Below, piece after piece: positions 26,310 through 39,173 of a stretch of 64,000 nucleotides of DNA. The notes beneath the pieces were generated by a model. It did not search any database. It had not been told where the DNA came from and saw only the letters and a list, made by a program, of their open reading frames with translations. Location of the stretch: NCBI GenBank assembly GCA_037976565.1, contig CP137686.1, forward strand, positions 26,125,828-26,189,827, given 5' to 3'. This DNA is from Mesocentrotus franciscanus (lineage: Eukaryota > Echinodermata > Echinoidea > Camarodonta > Strongylocentrotidae). Positions within the stretch are counted from its first letter, which is position 1. Every line of letters starts with the position of its first letter. A program made the translations under genes and the position numbers.

Positions 26310-29300
26310 TTTTTAAAGTTTCGATTTATGTCTCCCAGCTCAGTAATCGGTGTGTTGATTCACCACTCGGAAACTAGAACAACACTCAAGTTTGTCTGTC
26401 ATCTTGGTTTGAAAGTAATCTTTGTAATAGATCTCAATATGTAGTTTATAATAATAATTCCTCCAATTTTTCTTCTATTACACATGGCATACCACAAGGT
26501 CTTATCCTAGGTCCTCTACTGTTTTTAATTTACATTAATGATCTTACACATTCTTCTAAAAAAAGACATTGTTACTATTATTTGTGACAAGTTCACAAGC
26601 ACAAATCGGTGCCTTCAACTGCACCTCGCAGTTATTAAAATGAAAGTCCTTTCCCACGAGGGTTTCTTAACACAGACCTGGCTTGCTGCCGCCAGAGTCG
26701 GCCTTATACACAGGTGCGCCTTATACACGGAGATTTACGGTACTCATGTCAGAAATATGAACACTTTACCTAGTTATCGGCTTAGACAAAATACTTAGTT
26801 AACTTCGGTATTCAGTTGATGCTTCTGGCTAAGTATTTTACCCTAAGTATTTTACCCTAAGTTTAAGATAACTCCCTAGTAGACTTAAGCCAATTTGCTT
26901 GGAAGCATTGATAGGCAGCCATATGGTTTTCTTTAATATGCAGCTAGTCATCAGAAGCTGCGCACAAATATATTAGTGCACATTTAATGCAACGCGTAAA
27001 TTGTGCATTACTTTTGATTGACCGTGTGAAGCCACAATGCTTAATAGTAAGTATTTTGCTGTAAAGTCGGCTTGCAAAATTAAATTGCTTAAATGTCATC
27101 TTAACAGAGTTAAGACATTTTACTTAGCTAAGCCAAATGCTAAGTAATATTTTTACTTAAACAAAGTATTGAATTTATTGTATCAAATTTGTTTAAACAT
27201 CATGCAGAATACTGGCCTCAATAAACCATAACACCATCCAGAAAAAATTCAGGAATTTATTGAGTGATTTGTCAAACTGAACAAGCCATCAGGCCATATT
27301 TATATCTCAACCCAAAATAGCCTTACAATATACAACCAGGCACATCCTAGACATGCCCCAGACAATACCGTCATTACCAATCGACATTTCAAGACATTTG
27401 AAACCGACATACAGGCATGCATGTGCTCATCGTCTTCTGTATGTTGTAATGTATATGTTGTCAACATCGTCTGAGCTCAAGTTTGATGGCTTGGAAAATA
27501 TGATGATTAGCCAGACGTAATTCAATTATCTACAGAGGTTAAGCGTTATGACATTGGAATCCTATTGAGGCTACAGGGCAAAAAGAGGCCATGCATGCAG
27601 ACGGTTTTACGACACATGTATGCTCCCGTGACAATTGCTCTGCGGTCAATTTCCTACACCGTTAAATGCTTAACTTCAAACCTGGAACAGATACCATACC
27701 TAATCCTAAACCTAAAGTTTACCCTGAAATGACAGTGCAACCCTAACCTTTGTTTTTCCTATCAAATATCATAGTATCATACTTCTTCCTTCATCTCTTC
27801 CTTTATCATTCATTGCGCTCTTAAAGAACAACTTAGTTCAATTTGTTGATAACTTTGTGGACAGACCCTAACTATATGAGGATCAATTCCTGTTTAATAT
27901 ATGACAAACACTTCAGAATAACTTCAAAAAAGTTCCTCTGGAAGATGCTATTTCAATTCAAGAAATCAGCATGCTCTTTATATCATGATGCACTTATTCA
28001 GGCAGAGGAAAGATGGGATAAAAAGTTACAAGAAGGACTTGGGATCAATCTCATCTACAGGGAGCTGCCAGTTCCTAGCCTGCAGATACAGACTCTAATT
28101 TGTCACGGTAACTGCAATTCCGAAAGCCTTGAGACTTGAGTCAAGCCTAACTCTTTGAGGTGAAGTACAGATCGAGGTGAAGTACAGATCGAGCCTATGG
28201 AGTGCGGTAGACTGTGCAGTCTACACAGTCTCAAGATGCAGACACTCCTTTATGCATGGCCACTGACAAGGGTTCGTACCTGTGAATTAGCCAGTACCTG
28301 TTAGTCTGTAAGCACAGACTCTACTTTGACACTTGACCACAATTCCTGAAGCCTTGAGCAGCTAAAGAACAGTCCCTATGCATGCAGTATACCATCAGCA
28401 TAGTCTCACAGAGCAGACATCATGTTACGCACTGTATCTGACAAGGGTTTGTTCATCCAAACTAGCCAGGACCTGCCTGCTGCCATGCATCTTCCACAGC
28501 ACGATCTCTGTGACTGAAGGCGTTTTTGCTCCAACACAATGCAATTAGGAGGTGAGCTATACCAGCTAATACCCAGCTCATGCTCAGCTCATCTCCGCGT
28601 CTAGACTTCATTCATCATCACTTCCCTTCTGGCTGCCGGCTCGAACCAGAAATATACCTTCTTCGAGTCGCTTCCACACCAAAGATTTGGAAGCTTCTGG
28701 AAGTTAGGTTTCACAAGTATTACCCCTTGACAAAACTCATATATTGTCTCTTACTGCAAAAAGATTTCAAATTGCAGGATATTTTTGGCGTAGCGACCAA
28801 TGCTGAAGCATCTATGGTAAGCTAGGAGCCAGAAGGGCATTGACTCATATACTTCAGCAAGGAGCCTTCTGGTTCTCAACAGAAAATATTTCAAGCTCTA
28901 AACTCCCAGCATGCATACATGTAAAACATCATTCCTTTTATAGTTAATTTTCACTTTTAAAAAGATCAGAATTTACCAATCAATTCTTAGTTATTCGAGA
29001 ATTTAAGCTTTTGTTCCATCTGTTGTCTGTCTGATAAGAGTAGGATATACATGTAAGACGTAGACTATATTGCATGTGCCCACAGATTACTGTTTGTATT
29101 TACATGCAGAAAACTTCTGGGAAACATATTTCTTGAAGATAAGTCTTTCAGAAGTTTGCCAAAGTGCAGACACGGTTTATGATCCCTCTCTTTCTGTGCC
29201 AATCCCCAGAACAAGATTCAGAGCTTACTGGAGAATCGCTTCAAGCACTGGTATGATGAGGGCTAAGTGGGGAGGGGATAGAAAGATGGGATAGAATACT

Positions 29301-32300
29301 AAATTATGTGAGAATTTCAGGTAGACAGCTAGCTAGACACAAAAAGATGCAGGCGGGACTAAGCTCAAAGGAAAACATCAGAAATTTTGTTTAAGAAAAT
29401 AAGATGAAAAAGAAAAAGAAAAAGAAAAAGAGGAGGAGGAGGAGGAGGAGGAGGAGGAGGAGGAGGAGGAGAAGAAGAAGGTACACAGCCAACTTCATGA
29501 TAATCACTTTTTAATCAAAACATCTAAGACAAACATGCTTCCTGTGCACCATCCCTGCCCATTTCATGTCTTTCTCTCAAACATTAGCCTTAATGTGGAC
29601 GTGCTAATATCGCATCTCTAAGAAGGAATACGTCACCATCTGTAGGACAGCTTTGAGAAGGCTTCCGCAGGGGGGACAAGTCCAGGGTATGAATAATAAA
29701 ACGCTTCACCATGGGGGCATCCTTCATCCTATTTACACTCCTCAAATTGGCCTATTTGCATTTTCCAATGGTCACTTCATATCACCTTCAGTTTGACATG
29801 GCCTCCTAGAGGTTGTGCTTGTCACCTATCGTAATTCCTTACTCAATGTAGCCAGAGAAATGAGGTACATGAATGCGATTAAATTTTTTTCTGATATAAG
29901 ATTTAACAAGTATGATACACCTCTGATTCTGAGGTGAATGATCTGGTTTTGGTAACAGACTTGCTAGGGTGTAAGTCATTTTCTAATAGTCAAGTAAAAT
30001 AACAGATATCATTTTTGGGGGTGGGGTTTCAAGCCGAAAGTAAATAGATAGGGCAATAGGATAAGCCTATGCTGAGAATCAGGGGCGGGGGTCTGGATAA
30101 ATATCCCTCATCACTGATTGTATACTATACTATACTATTTTTGTCAGCAACAGATATATACCAGGAAGTAATATTCTCAATTACACAATGGCCATCAATA
30201 CTGTACTACAAAAGGCTAATTTAGGACATCAAAGAATTATGCATATATGTTGGTCTAAGTAAGCCTCCTTTAACTATTTTGTACCAACTGAGCCAAAGGT
30301 GACAGTGGTTACAGCTTTTTGAAAATGTTATATCTCAATCTTCATGAAGGTGCATTCAACACTATAAGGTCACATCAAGCATGCTAAAGTAAATAGACAT
30401 TTTGAAAATGAAATCACTCCTCTGCACTTTCAAACGGTGATTTCATGACCTAGATTCTTGAAAGTGGCAAAGCAAATTTGGAAATCTATGTGTTACAAGT
30501 GGATTCTATCGGTTACCCTAGTTCTTGCTTTAATAACGACTTTATACATGACTGATGAAAGTAGAACAGTCTGAAAATTCAATTATTTGTTTCCCTATGC
30601 TTCATCAATTATGAGTTAGAGGATTTTGATCGCTCAACCTGTTAAATTCTGTTTCTCTCTCTTCTCCCTAAGTTTGGATGACTTTTTATTCTTTATTCAT
30701 CCGCCAAGATCCTGGAGGACATTACCTCTACATTATAGTGTGAGTTCACACTGTTTTGCATGTGAACAGATGATCTGCCTTATGTGGCCTGACATTAATT
30801 TGCTCATAACATTTGCTCTAGGCTTTATTTGATCAAAGATATAGGATTAGCGTAATGGTTGCAATTGGGATATGGGGTACGTTTAGGGTAAGGATTAGCA
30901 TTAGGTTTAGTGTTTCGTCAATGGAAGTCCAGATTCTGTTAAAATTCTTTGATCATCTTCGTCCTCTTCCCTTACCACATCTCACAGAGAGCACGATGTC
31001 TCCACTAATTGCAAGATCCCTGAACATACATCGGTTGAGAGTGTGCATGAAAGGATTGACGGTCTCCGTTTTAGCATTGAGCATGCATTATTTTCTCAAC
31101 AGATTGGGCGGAGACGGAAAACAGTCTAGGCAGTGGATTAAGTCCACAGTCGAAGTCAGCTATTTGGTTAGTGTAGCATATGCCATCGAACCCGCTTTAT
31201 CAATACTGCCCTCTAACAGACCAATTGTGTCTCGTGATGTCCGAAAATGTTGCACTTTACGGTAACTTTTTACATGTCAATGAGTGGCCAGTTTGCATGA
31301 AAAACGTTTCTGCATGCAACAAAAGCTCCTATGCATACTCACTACCTGTAGTGTGAAGCGTGTACGCTTAATACTTCATAAAAATAAAAATATCCTGTGT
31401 AATGAGTGTCAGACAAGTCTTTGTTTATGCTGCCAATGCAGTGATCAATTAGAGATGAGTTTTTGTAGCAATGGTCTGATGGATATTCGTAGAAATGGAA
31501 AATGCACTTAAGGGGGTAGCTCATATACCAAGCAATATTTATTTAAGATTCACTTTTGGGGCGTATTCATACAGACCATACAAATGTAAAAACAGATCCC
31601 CACAGAAAGATATGTGTGGTGCCCAGGTTTACTGAGAAATATTTGTTAAAGAAAAATCAACACAAAGAGAACAGGATCAGAAAAGAAGAAAAGAATTTAC
31701 CCTGTTGAATTGCTTGAGTAGGAGTTGTAGATATAGTTTGCGTCCTAGATGTCCTCTGTAGCTTGACTGGATTCTGGTTGCTGCTTTATCCTCTGTACTG
31801 AAATTGATACTCTGTAGGTATGAAAAAAAGAGACAGAAAATAAATTCAAACAAAATAAACTATCAAACAAGAAAGTACATGTATGTTACACAACTTTGTT
31901 AAAATTTACAGATCTTTATTCTCTCTTAAATCACTTTCAATTCCAAACAACTAATGTTGCTTTGTTGGAAAAGCTAACAAAAAATCTTTGAATGAGAAAG
32001 ACAAAGANNNNNNNNNNNNNNNNNNNNNNNNNNNNNNNNNNNNNNNNNNNNNNNNNNNNNNNNNNNNNNNNNNNNNNNNNNNNNNNNNNNNNNNNNNNNN
32101 NNNNNNNNNNNNNNNNNNNNNNNNNNNNNNNNNNNNNNNNNNNNNNNNNNNNNNNNNNNNNNNNNNNNNNNNNNNNNNNNNNNNNNNNNNNNNNNNNNNN
32201 NNNNNNNNNNNNNNNNNNNNNNNNNNNNNNNNNNNNNNNNNNNNNNNNNNNNNNNNNNNNNNNNNNNNNNNNNNNNNNNNNNNNNNNNNNNNNNNNNNNN

Positions 32301-35300
32301 NNNNNNNNNNNNNNNNNNNNNNNNNNNNNNNNNNNNNNNNNNNNNNNNNNNNNNNNNNNNNNNNNNNNNNNNNNNNNNNNNNNNNNNNNNNNNNNNNNNN
32401 NNNNNNNNNNNNNNNNNNNNNNNNNNNNNNNNNNNNNNNNNNNNNNNNNNNNNNNNNNNNNNNNNNNNNNNNNNNNNNNNNNNNNNNNNNNNNNNNNNNN
32501 NNNNNNNGGACCTGCCTGCTGCCATGCATCTTCCACAGCACGATCTCTGTGACTGAAGGCGTTTCTTTTGCTCCAACACAATGCAATTAGGAGGTGAGCT
32601 ATACCAGCTAATACCCAGCTCATGCTCAGCTCATCTCCGTCTAGACTTCATTCATCATCACTTCCCTTCTGGGCCGGCTGGAACCAGAAATATACCTTCT
32701 TCGAGTCGCTTCCACACCAAAGAATTGGAAGCTTCTGGAAGTTAGGTTTCACAAGTATTACCCCCTTGACAAAACTCATATATTGTCTATTACTGCAAAA
32801 AGATTTCAAATTGCAGGATATTTTTGGCGTAGCGACCAATGCTGAAGCATCTATGGTAAGCTAGGAGCCAGAAGGGCACTGACTCATATACTTCAGCAAG
32901 GAGCCTTCTGGTTCTCAACAGACAATATTTCAAGCTCTAAACTCCCAGCATGCATAAATGTAATACATCATTCCTTTTATAGTTAATTTTCACTTTTAAA
33001 AAGATCAGAATTTACCAATCAGTTCTTAGTTATTCGAGAATTTAAGCTTTTGTTCCATCTGTTGTCTGTCTGATAAGAGTAGGATATACATGTAAGACGT
33101 AGACTATATTGCATGTGCCCACAGATTACTGTTTGTATTTACATGCAGAAAACTTCTGGGAAACATATTTCTTGAAGATAAGTCTTTCAGAAGTTTGCCA
33201 AAGTGCAGACACGGTTTATGATCCCTCTCTTTCTGTGCCAATCCCCAGAACAAGATTCAGAGCTTACTGGAGAATCGCTTCAAGCACTGGTATGATGAGG
33301 GCTAAGTGGGGAGGGGATAGAAAGATGGGATAGAATACTAAATTATGTGAGAATTTCAGGTAGACAGCTAGCTAGACACAAAAAGATGCAGGCAGGACTA
33401 AGCTCAAAGGAAAACATCAGAAATTTTGTTTAAGAAAATAAGATGAAAAAGAAAAAGAAAAAGAGGAGGAGGAGGAGGAGGAGGAGGAGGAGGAGGAGGA
33501 GGAGGAGAAGAAGAAGAAGAAGATACACAGCCAACTTCATGATAATCACTTTCTAATCAAAACATCTAAGACAAACATGCTTCCTGTGCACCGTCCCTGC
33601 CCATTTCATGTCTTTCTCTCAAACATTAGCCTTAATGTGGACGTGCTAATATCGCATCTCTAAGAAGGACTACGTCACCATCTGTAGGACAGCTTTGAGA
33701 AGGCTTCCGCAGGGGGGACAAGTCCAGGGTATGAATAATAAAACGCTTCACCATGGGGGCATCCTTCATCCTATTTACACTCCTCAAATTGGCCTATTTG
33801 CATTTTCCAATGGTCACTTCATATCACCTTCAGTTTGACATGGCCTCCCAGAGGTTGTGCTTGTCACCTATCGTAATTCCTTACTCAATGTAGCCAGAGA
33901 AATGAGGTACATGAATGCGATTAAATTTTTTTCTGATATAAGATTTAACAAGTATGATACACCTCTGATTCTGAGGTGAATGATCTGGTTTTGGTAACAG
34001 ACTTGCTAGGGTGTAAGTCATTTTCTAATACTCAAGTAAAATAACAGATATCATTTTTTTTTTGGGGGTGGGGTTTCAAGCCGAAAGTAAATAGATAGGG
34101 CAATAGGATAAGCCTATGCTGAGAATCAGGGGCGGGGGTCTGGATAAATATCCCTCATCACTGATTGTATACTATACTATACTATTTTTGTCAGCAACAG
34201 ATATATACCAGGAAGTAATATTCTCAATTACACAATGGCCATCAATACTGTACTACAAAAGGCTAATTTAGGACATCAAAGAATAATGCATATATGTTGG
34301 TCTAAGTAAGCCTCCTTTACCTATTTTGTACCAACTGAGCCAAAGGTGACAGTGGTTACAGCTTTTTGAAAATGTTATATCTCAATCTTCATGAAGGTGC
34401 ATTCAACACTATAAGGTCACATCAAGCATGCTAAAGTAAATAGACATTTTGAAAATGAAATCACTCCTCTGCACTTTCAAACGGTGATTTCATGACCTAG
34501 ATTCTTGAAAGTGGCAAAGCAAATTTGGAAATCTATGTGTTACAAGTGGATTCTATCGGTTACCCTAGTTCTTGCTTTAATAACGACTTTATACATGACT
34601 GATGAAAGTAGAACAGTCTGAAAATTCAATTATTTGTTTCCCTATGCTTCATCAATTATGAGTTAGAGGATTTTGATCGCTCAACCTGTTAAATTCTGTT
34701 TCTCTCTCTTCTCCCTAAGTTTGGATGACTTTTTATTCTTTATTCATCCGCCAAGATCCTGGAGGACATTACCTCTACATTATAGTGTGAGTTCACACTG
34801 TTTTGCATGTGAACAGATGATCTGCCTTATGTGGCCTGACATTAATTTGCTCATAACATTTGCTCTAGGCTTTATTTGATCAAAGATATAGGATTAGCGT
34901 AATGGTTGCAATTGGGATATGGGGTACGTTTAGGGTAAGGATTAGCATTAGGTTTAGTGTTTCGTCAATGGAAGTCCAGATTCTGTTAAAATTCTTTGAT
35001 CATCTTCGTCCTCTTCCCTTACCACATCTCACAGAGAGCACGATGTCTCCACTAATTGCAAGATCCCTGAACATACATCGGTTGAGAGTGTGCATGAAAG
35101 GATTGACGGTCTCCGTTTTAGCATTGAGCATGCATTATTTTCTCAACAGATTGGGCCGGAGACGGAAAACAGTCTAGGCAGTGGATTAAGTCCACAGTCG
35201 AAGTCAGCTATTTGGTTAGTGTAGCATATGCCATCGAACCCGCTTTATCAATACTGCCCTCTAACAGACCAATTGTGTCTCGTGATGTCCGAAAATGTTG

Positions 35301-38300
35301 CACTTTACGGTAACTTTTTACATGTCAATGAGTGGCCAGTTTGCATGAAAAACGTTTCTGCATGCAACAAAAGCTCCTATGCATACTCACTACCTGTAGT
35401 GTGAAGCGATACGCTTAATACTTCATAAAAATAAAAATATCCTGTGTAATGAGTGTCAGACAAGTCTTTGTTTATGCTGCCAATGCAGTGATCAATTAGA
35501 GATGAGTTTTTGTAGCAATGGTCTGATGGATATTCGTAGAAATGGAAAATGCACTTAAGGGGGTAGCTCATATACCAAGCAATATTTATTTAAGATTCAC
35601 TTTTGGGGCGTATTCATACAGACCATACAAATGTAAAAACAGATCCCCACAGAAAGATATGTGTGGTGCCCAGGTTTACTGAGAAATATTTGTTAAAGAA
35701 AAATCAACACAAAGAGAACAGGATTAGAAAAGAAGAAAAGAATTTACCCTGTTGAATTGCTTGAGTAGGAGTTGTAGATATAGTTTGCGTCCTAGATGTC
35801 CTCTGTAGCTTGACTGGATTCTGGTTGCTGCTTTATCCTCTGTACTGAAATTGATACTCTGTAGGTATGAAAAAAAGAGACAGAAAATAAATTCAAACAA
35901 AATAAACTATCAAACAAGAAAGTACATGTATGTTACACAACTTTGTTACTAAAATTTACAGATCTTTATTCTCTCTTAAATCACTTTCAATTCCAAACAA
36001 CTAATGTTGCTTTGTTGGAAAAGCTAACAAAAAATCTTTGAATGAGAAAGACAAAGATAGAGAGGGAGAGGGGGGGAGAGAGAGAGAGAGAGAAAAAAAA
36101 ATAGAGAGAGAACCCATATATAAACACAAGAATTTCGGCTAATACAATATTACAAAATTATACCAGGTAAACGCTTCTCTGCAGACCTTCAATATCTTTT
36201 TAATATTACTCATTCCAAGTATAAAGGTCATTGTATTTTGGAAAGCTTAGAATCTTTACTGAAGAAACAGACGTAGAAGTCGAAGCAGCAGTATAAGTAG
36301 AAGTAGCAACAAGGGCAGTGTTAGTAGCAAAAGGGATAGAAGTATATCACCAACTTGATTTGGTTGTATAACTTACATAAATTAACCCAATCAGTAATGT
36401 TCATATATCCACTTGATTTCGATGTGTTTTTTCTCTTACTGTTGTTCACCTTAACCATTATTGTGGGTGTCTTAGACATTTAAATGCCATTGACTACAAT
36501 GCAGAAATATCTGACCACTGTATTTATATCTGTATTCGCAATTAAATTATATAAGCAGCCAACAATTCAACTCTAATTAACATGCCTGTACTACACTTCT
36601 AATGTAAAATATGAGCAAATATGAGCTTTTATATTTTTTCCTTTTTTCTACAGATCCCTCTTCTTCCTTTCTTTTTCTCTCTGCCATCTTCTCCAGCTTG
36701 TATCTTTTCATTTCTTCTTTTCTCTCTTTACTTTATAATTCTAAATTTGTTTGTGTTTATTATCAATCTGGAGTGCAATATGTTGATCAATTCTTCTTCA
36801 ATTCTAATCTTAATTTTTGTTTCTTGTCAATAATGGAGAATTTATTGGATTCTTTTATATCATTTTGAAAAATGCAACTATGTAATATTTGTTTGTATCA
36901 ATCTTTGGACTGTTTTTACAAGGAATATCTTTCAATAAACCGATATGAACTGTATTTGACAGAAATGTCTGTCCCACTGTCGACTGTGACAAATTAAACA
37001 CATCTTCTGTCCCACATGCTGTGTTATCTTCATTTTGTTTGTATAAGTACTAGCTGTTATCTCAAGGCTGTTCCAAGAGCTCAAAATGTTTTTATGCTGT
37101 CATTTGTATCCAGCTGAGCTCTTTGGGTAGCATAAATTGCAGAAGAGTACAGGTCATTTTAATAATTGTCGGCTGCCTGCCACACGATATAATAATGTGA
37201 TCTTCTAAAATTTATGTTCTACATGTATTACATGCTTATTTCCTATTGAGCAACTCACTTATAAACAGGTCAAGACTAAAGTAGAATTTAGAGTAAAATA
37301 TAAGATCTTTGCATATTTTCAATATTTCAAGTAAGCGCATTTCTACATTTGATATCATTATGATGTTTGTCAACAATGTGATCATATGAGCAAGGGAAAG
37401 CAAGTACTCATTAAAAAGAATGTAATAATTGCATATCAATCTATAAAAATACAAAAAAGCAGTGGTTTTATAAATTAAAGTGGATCATTTTAATGTTGGC
37501 ACAATCTTACAACATTCTCTACTAAGACTCGGAGTGTTTACTGGAATGTCAGATATCCTTTTCATGTTTTTCCTGTCAGGTTTACAGAGCGTAAGGATTA
37601 CGTATGCCGGCAGTAAAAAGGCACAGATAGGGAGAACTTGACACTTGAAGGGCTCCGTCTTGAAATCGTATCCTGATTCCAGAGGGTTACTATAGATTGG
37701 CCTTCTCATGTTTGCTGAGCTATTCGTCCCAGTCCCCTCGATGGACGCTCTTACGTTCGAGTGATGACCGCTAGATGAGATTATTGCCTCAGCGATAGCT
37801 ACTTCTTCTTCTTGTGGTTTGTGGTTGCTCTTCTTCATGTAACCCTCCTCCTTTCTTCTTCTTCTCCTTCCTTCTATCTCTTATTCTCCTTCTTCTTGTG
37901 GTTTGTTCTTCTTTTTCTTTACTTCTTCTCCTTCTTCTTTTTCTTTCAGTTTTAGTATTAGTATTTTCTTGTTTTCTATTCTTCCTTCTCCTTCTTCTCT
38001 CCTTCTAATTTCCCATCTTATGTTTCTCCTTCATGGCAAATGTAACTCTAAGGCTGTATATCTGACAAAATAAAGCCAACCGGCAAATGTTGCTGGAGAC
38101 AATGGATGCCATTTTAATAAATCTGCCGCCTGAAAGCAGATTAGAGCTTCAGAGCTTGAGTTATAATATTCTTATAAAATGGTGAAACCCATTGAGGGGC
38201 TTCTAGCAATCTTGGCTCTGACGCTCCGGTAACCTTGCGGATGTTGAACTTGCATCATGAATATCCAAAAACATGCTCACACTCTCATATGACAAGTGTT

Positions 38301-39141
38301 TATGTAACCAGTACCGCATTATCAAAACAGGAAAATAATCAGCATTCATGGCTTTTCCTCCAGTACCCCTATCCGATTCAAATCCGTTGGGACCAAAAAA
38401 TCAATGTAAGAGGTTTTACGCTGACATCTCCCATCCATAATCAAGACAAAAGACTTTAAAAGGAACATGTTTTCATGGAATTGACTTGATGTGGAGGATT
38501 TTAGGCAAACAATTCGCATCCATAAAAGACACAAAAAACTTAAAAATTGAAGATTTTCATGGAATTGACTTGATGTAAAGAGTTTTATGCTAAATATTCC
38601 AATCCATAATCACAAGAAAGACAAGTACACGGTATTAAGAAGGAACATGTTTTCATGGAATCGCCTTGATGTGACAGGCTTTACGCTAATAATTCCCATC
38701 CATAGTTGAGACAAAAGTCTTTAAAAGAGCGCATTTACACGGAAATGGCAAGGACGATGACCTAATGACTAATACAAGCATACATACATGTAGTAGTCCC
38801 ACGTATTAGCAATAGTCGTTGCATGATTTAATTATCTGTTGATAGCTAGGTGGAAACAACTCCTTCTAGAAGTATACCAAACAATTGTCACTGCACAGTA
38901 GAATCATTTATTAAAAGCCAAAGAGGCGTAAATCTATGCAAAGCCGATATACATGTAGAAGTACATGTCCTGGCTCTTGGCAAACAAAATCTTAATGGTT
39001 AGAAGAGGATAATTAGACAGAAATATTTAAAGAAAAACAAACATTCAAAATTAGTGGTAATTTCCGGTATGGAGATGCATTTCAAGAGACTCATCACCAG
39101 ACTCATTGCTAAGAATAGGTCCACATCTACTCTAGATACCC

Positions 39142-39173
<32 letters not shown>

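Larger units (their letters stand above)
26173..27225. mobile_element. Fold-back element interrupted by another transposon
   Basis: GGCCTGTATTCAATTCAATA at the left and CAAAGTATTGAATTTATTG with GAATACTGGCC at the right are related inverted ends. Inner arms rich in CTTAGTTAACTT / ACTTAGCTAAG-type sequence also mirror each other (about 26780-26860 versus 27050-27170). The 552 bp element at 26191-26742 sits inside the left arm. Outer limits are approximate. Confidence 0.45.
24361..28468. other. Repeat-rich intron
   Basis: Holds the second TTAA MITE, degenerate (TAACCC)n patches, the nested fold-back/TIR/RT complex at 26173-27225 and three members of the short AGTCTGCAGGTACAGAC family. No host coding sequence seen. 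Confidence 0.6.
28469..32007. repeat. Left copy of a 3.5 kb duplicated segment (contig end)
   Basis: Aligns end to end with 32508-36057, differing by scattered substitutions and small indels, including one at 31108 (GGGCGGAG versus GGGCCGGAG) and different (AAAAAG)n(GGA)n lengths. It stops exactly at the N run, while its first base matches the first base after the N run: the geometry of two overlapping contig ends. Confidence 0.9.
32508..36057. repeat. Right copy of the 3.5 kb duplicated segment (contig start)
   Basis: Same content as 28469-32007, including the IQ exon. After 36057 the sequence continues into a GA-rich tract (36058-36112) that the left copy lacks because it ends there. Confidence 0.9.

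Noticed and set aside
27843..28139. 98-codon plus-strand ORF (contains ERWDKKLQEGLGINL), possibly a retroelement remnant
   Set aside because: The C-terminal part runs into the short TIR repeat at 28076, and I could not match the rest to a specific element.
30855..31265. 136-codon plus-strand ORF in the duplicated segment
   Set aside because: The second copy (34902-35177) is broken by a one-base difference, so the frame is not conserved between alleles.
31937..32623. Long ORFs across the N gap
   Set aside because: They are open only because N is not read as stop.
38400..38745. Possible CRISPR-like array
   Set aside because: Repeats are diverged, about 90 bp, head to tail without unique spacers, and the genome is animal.
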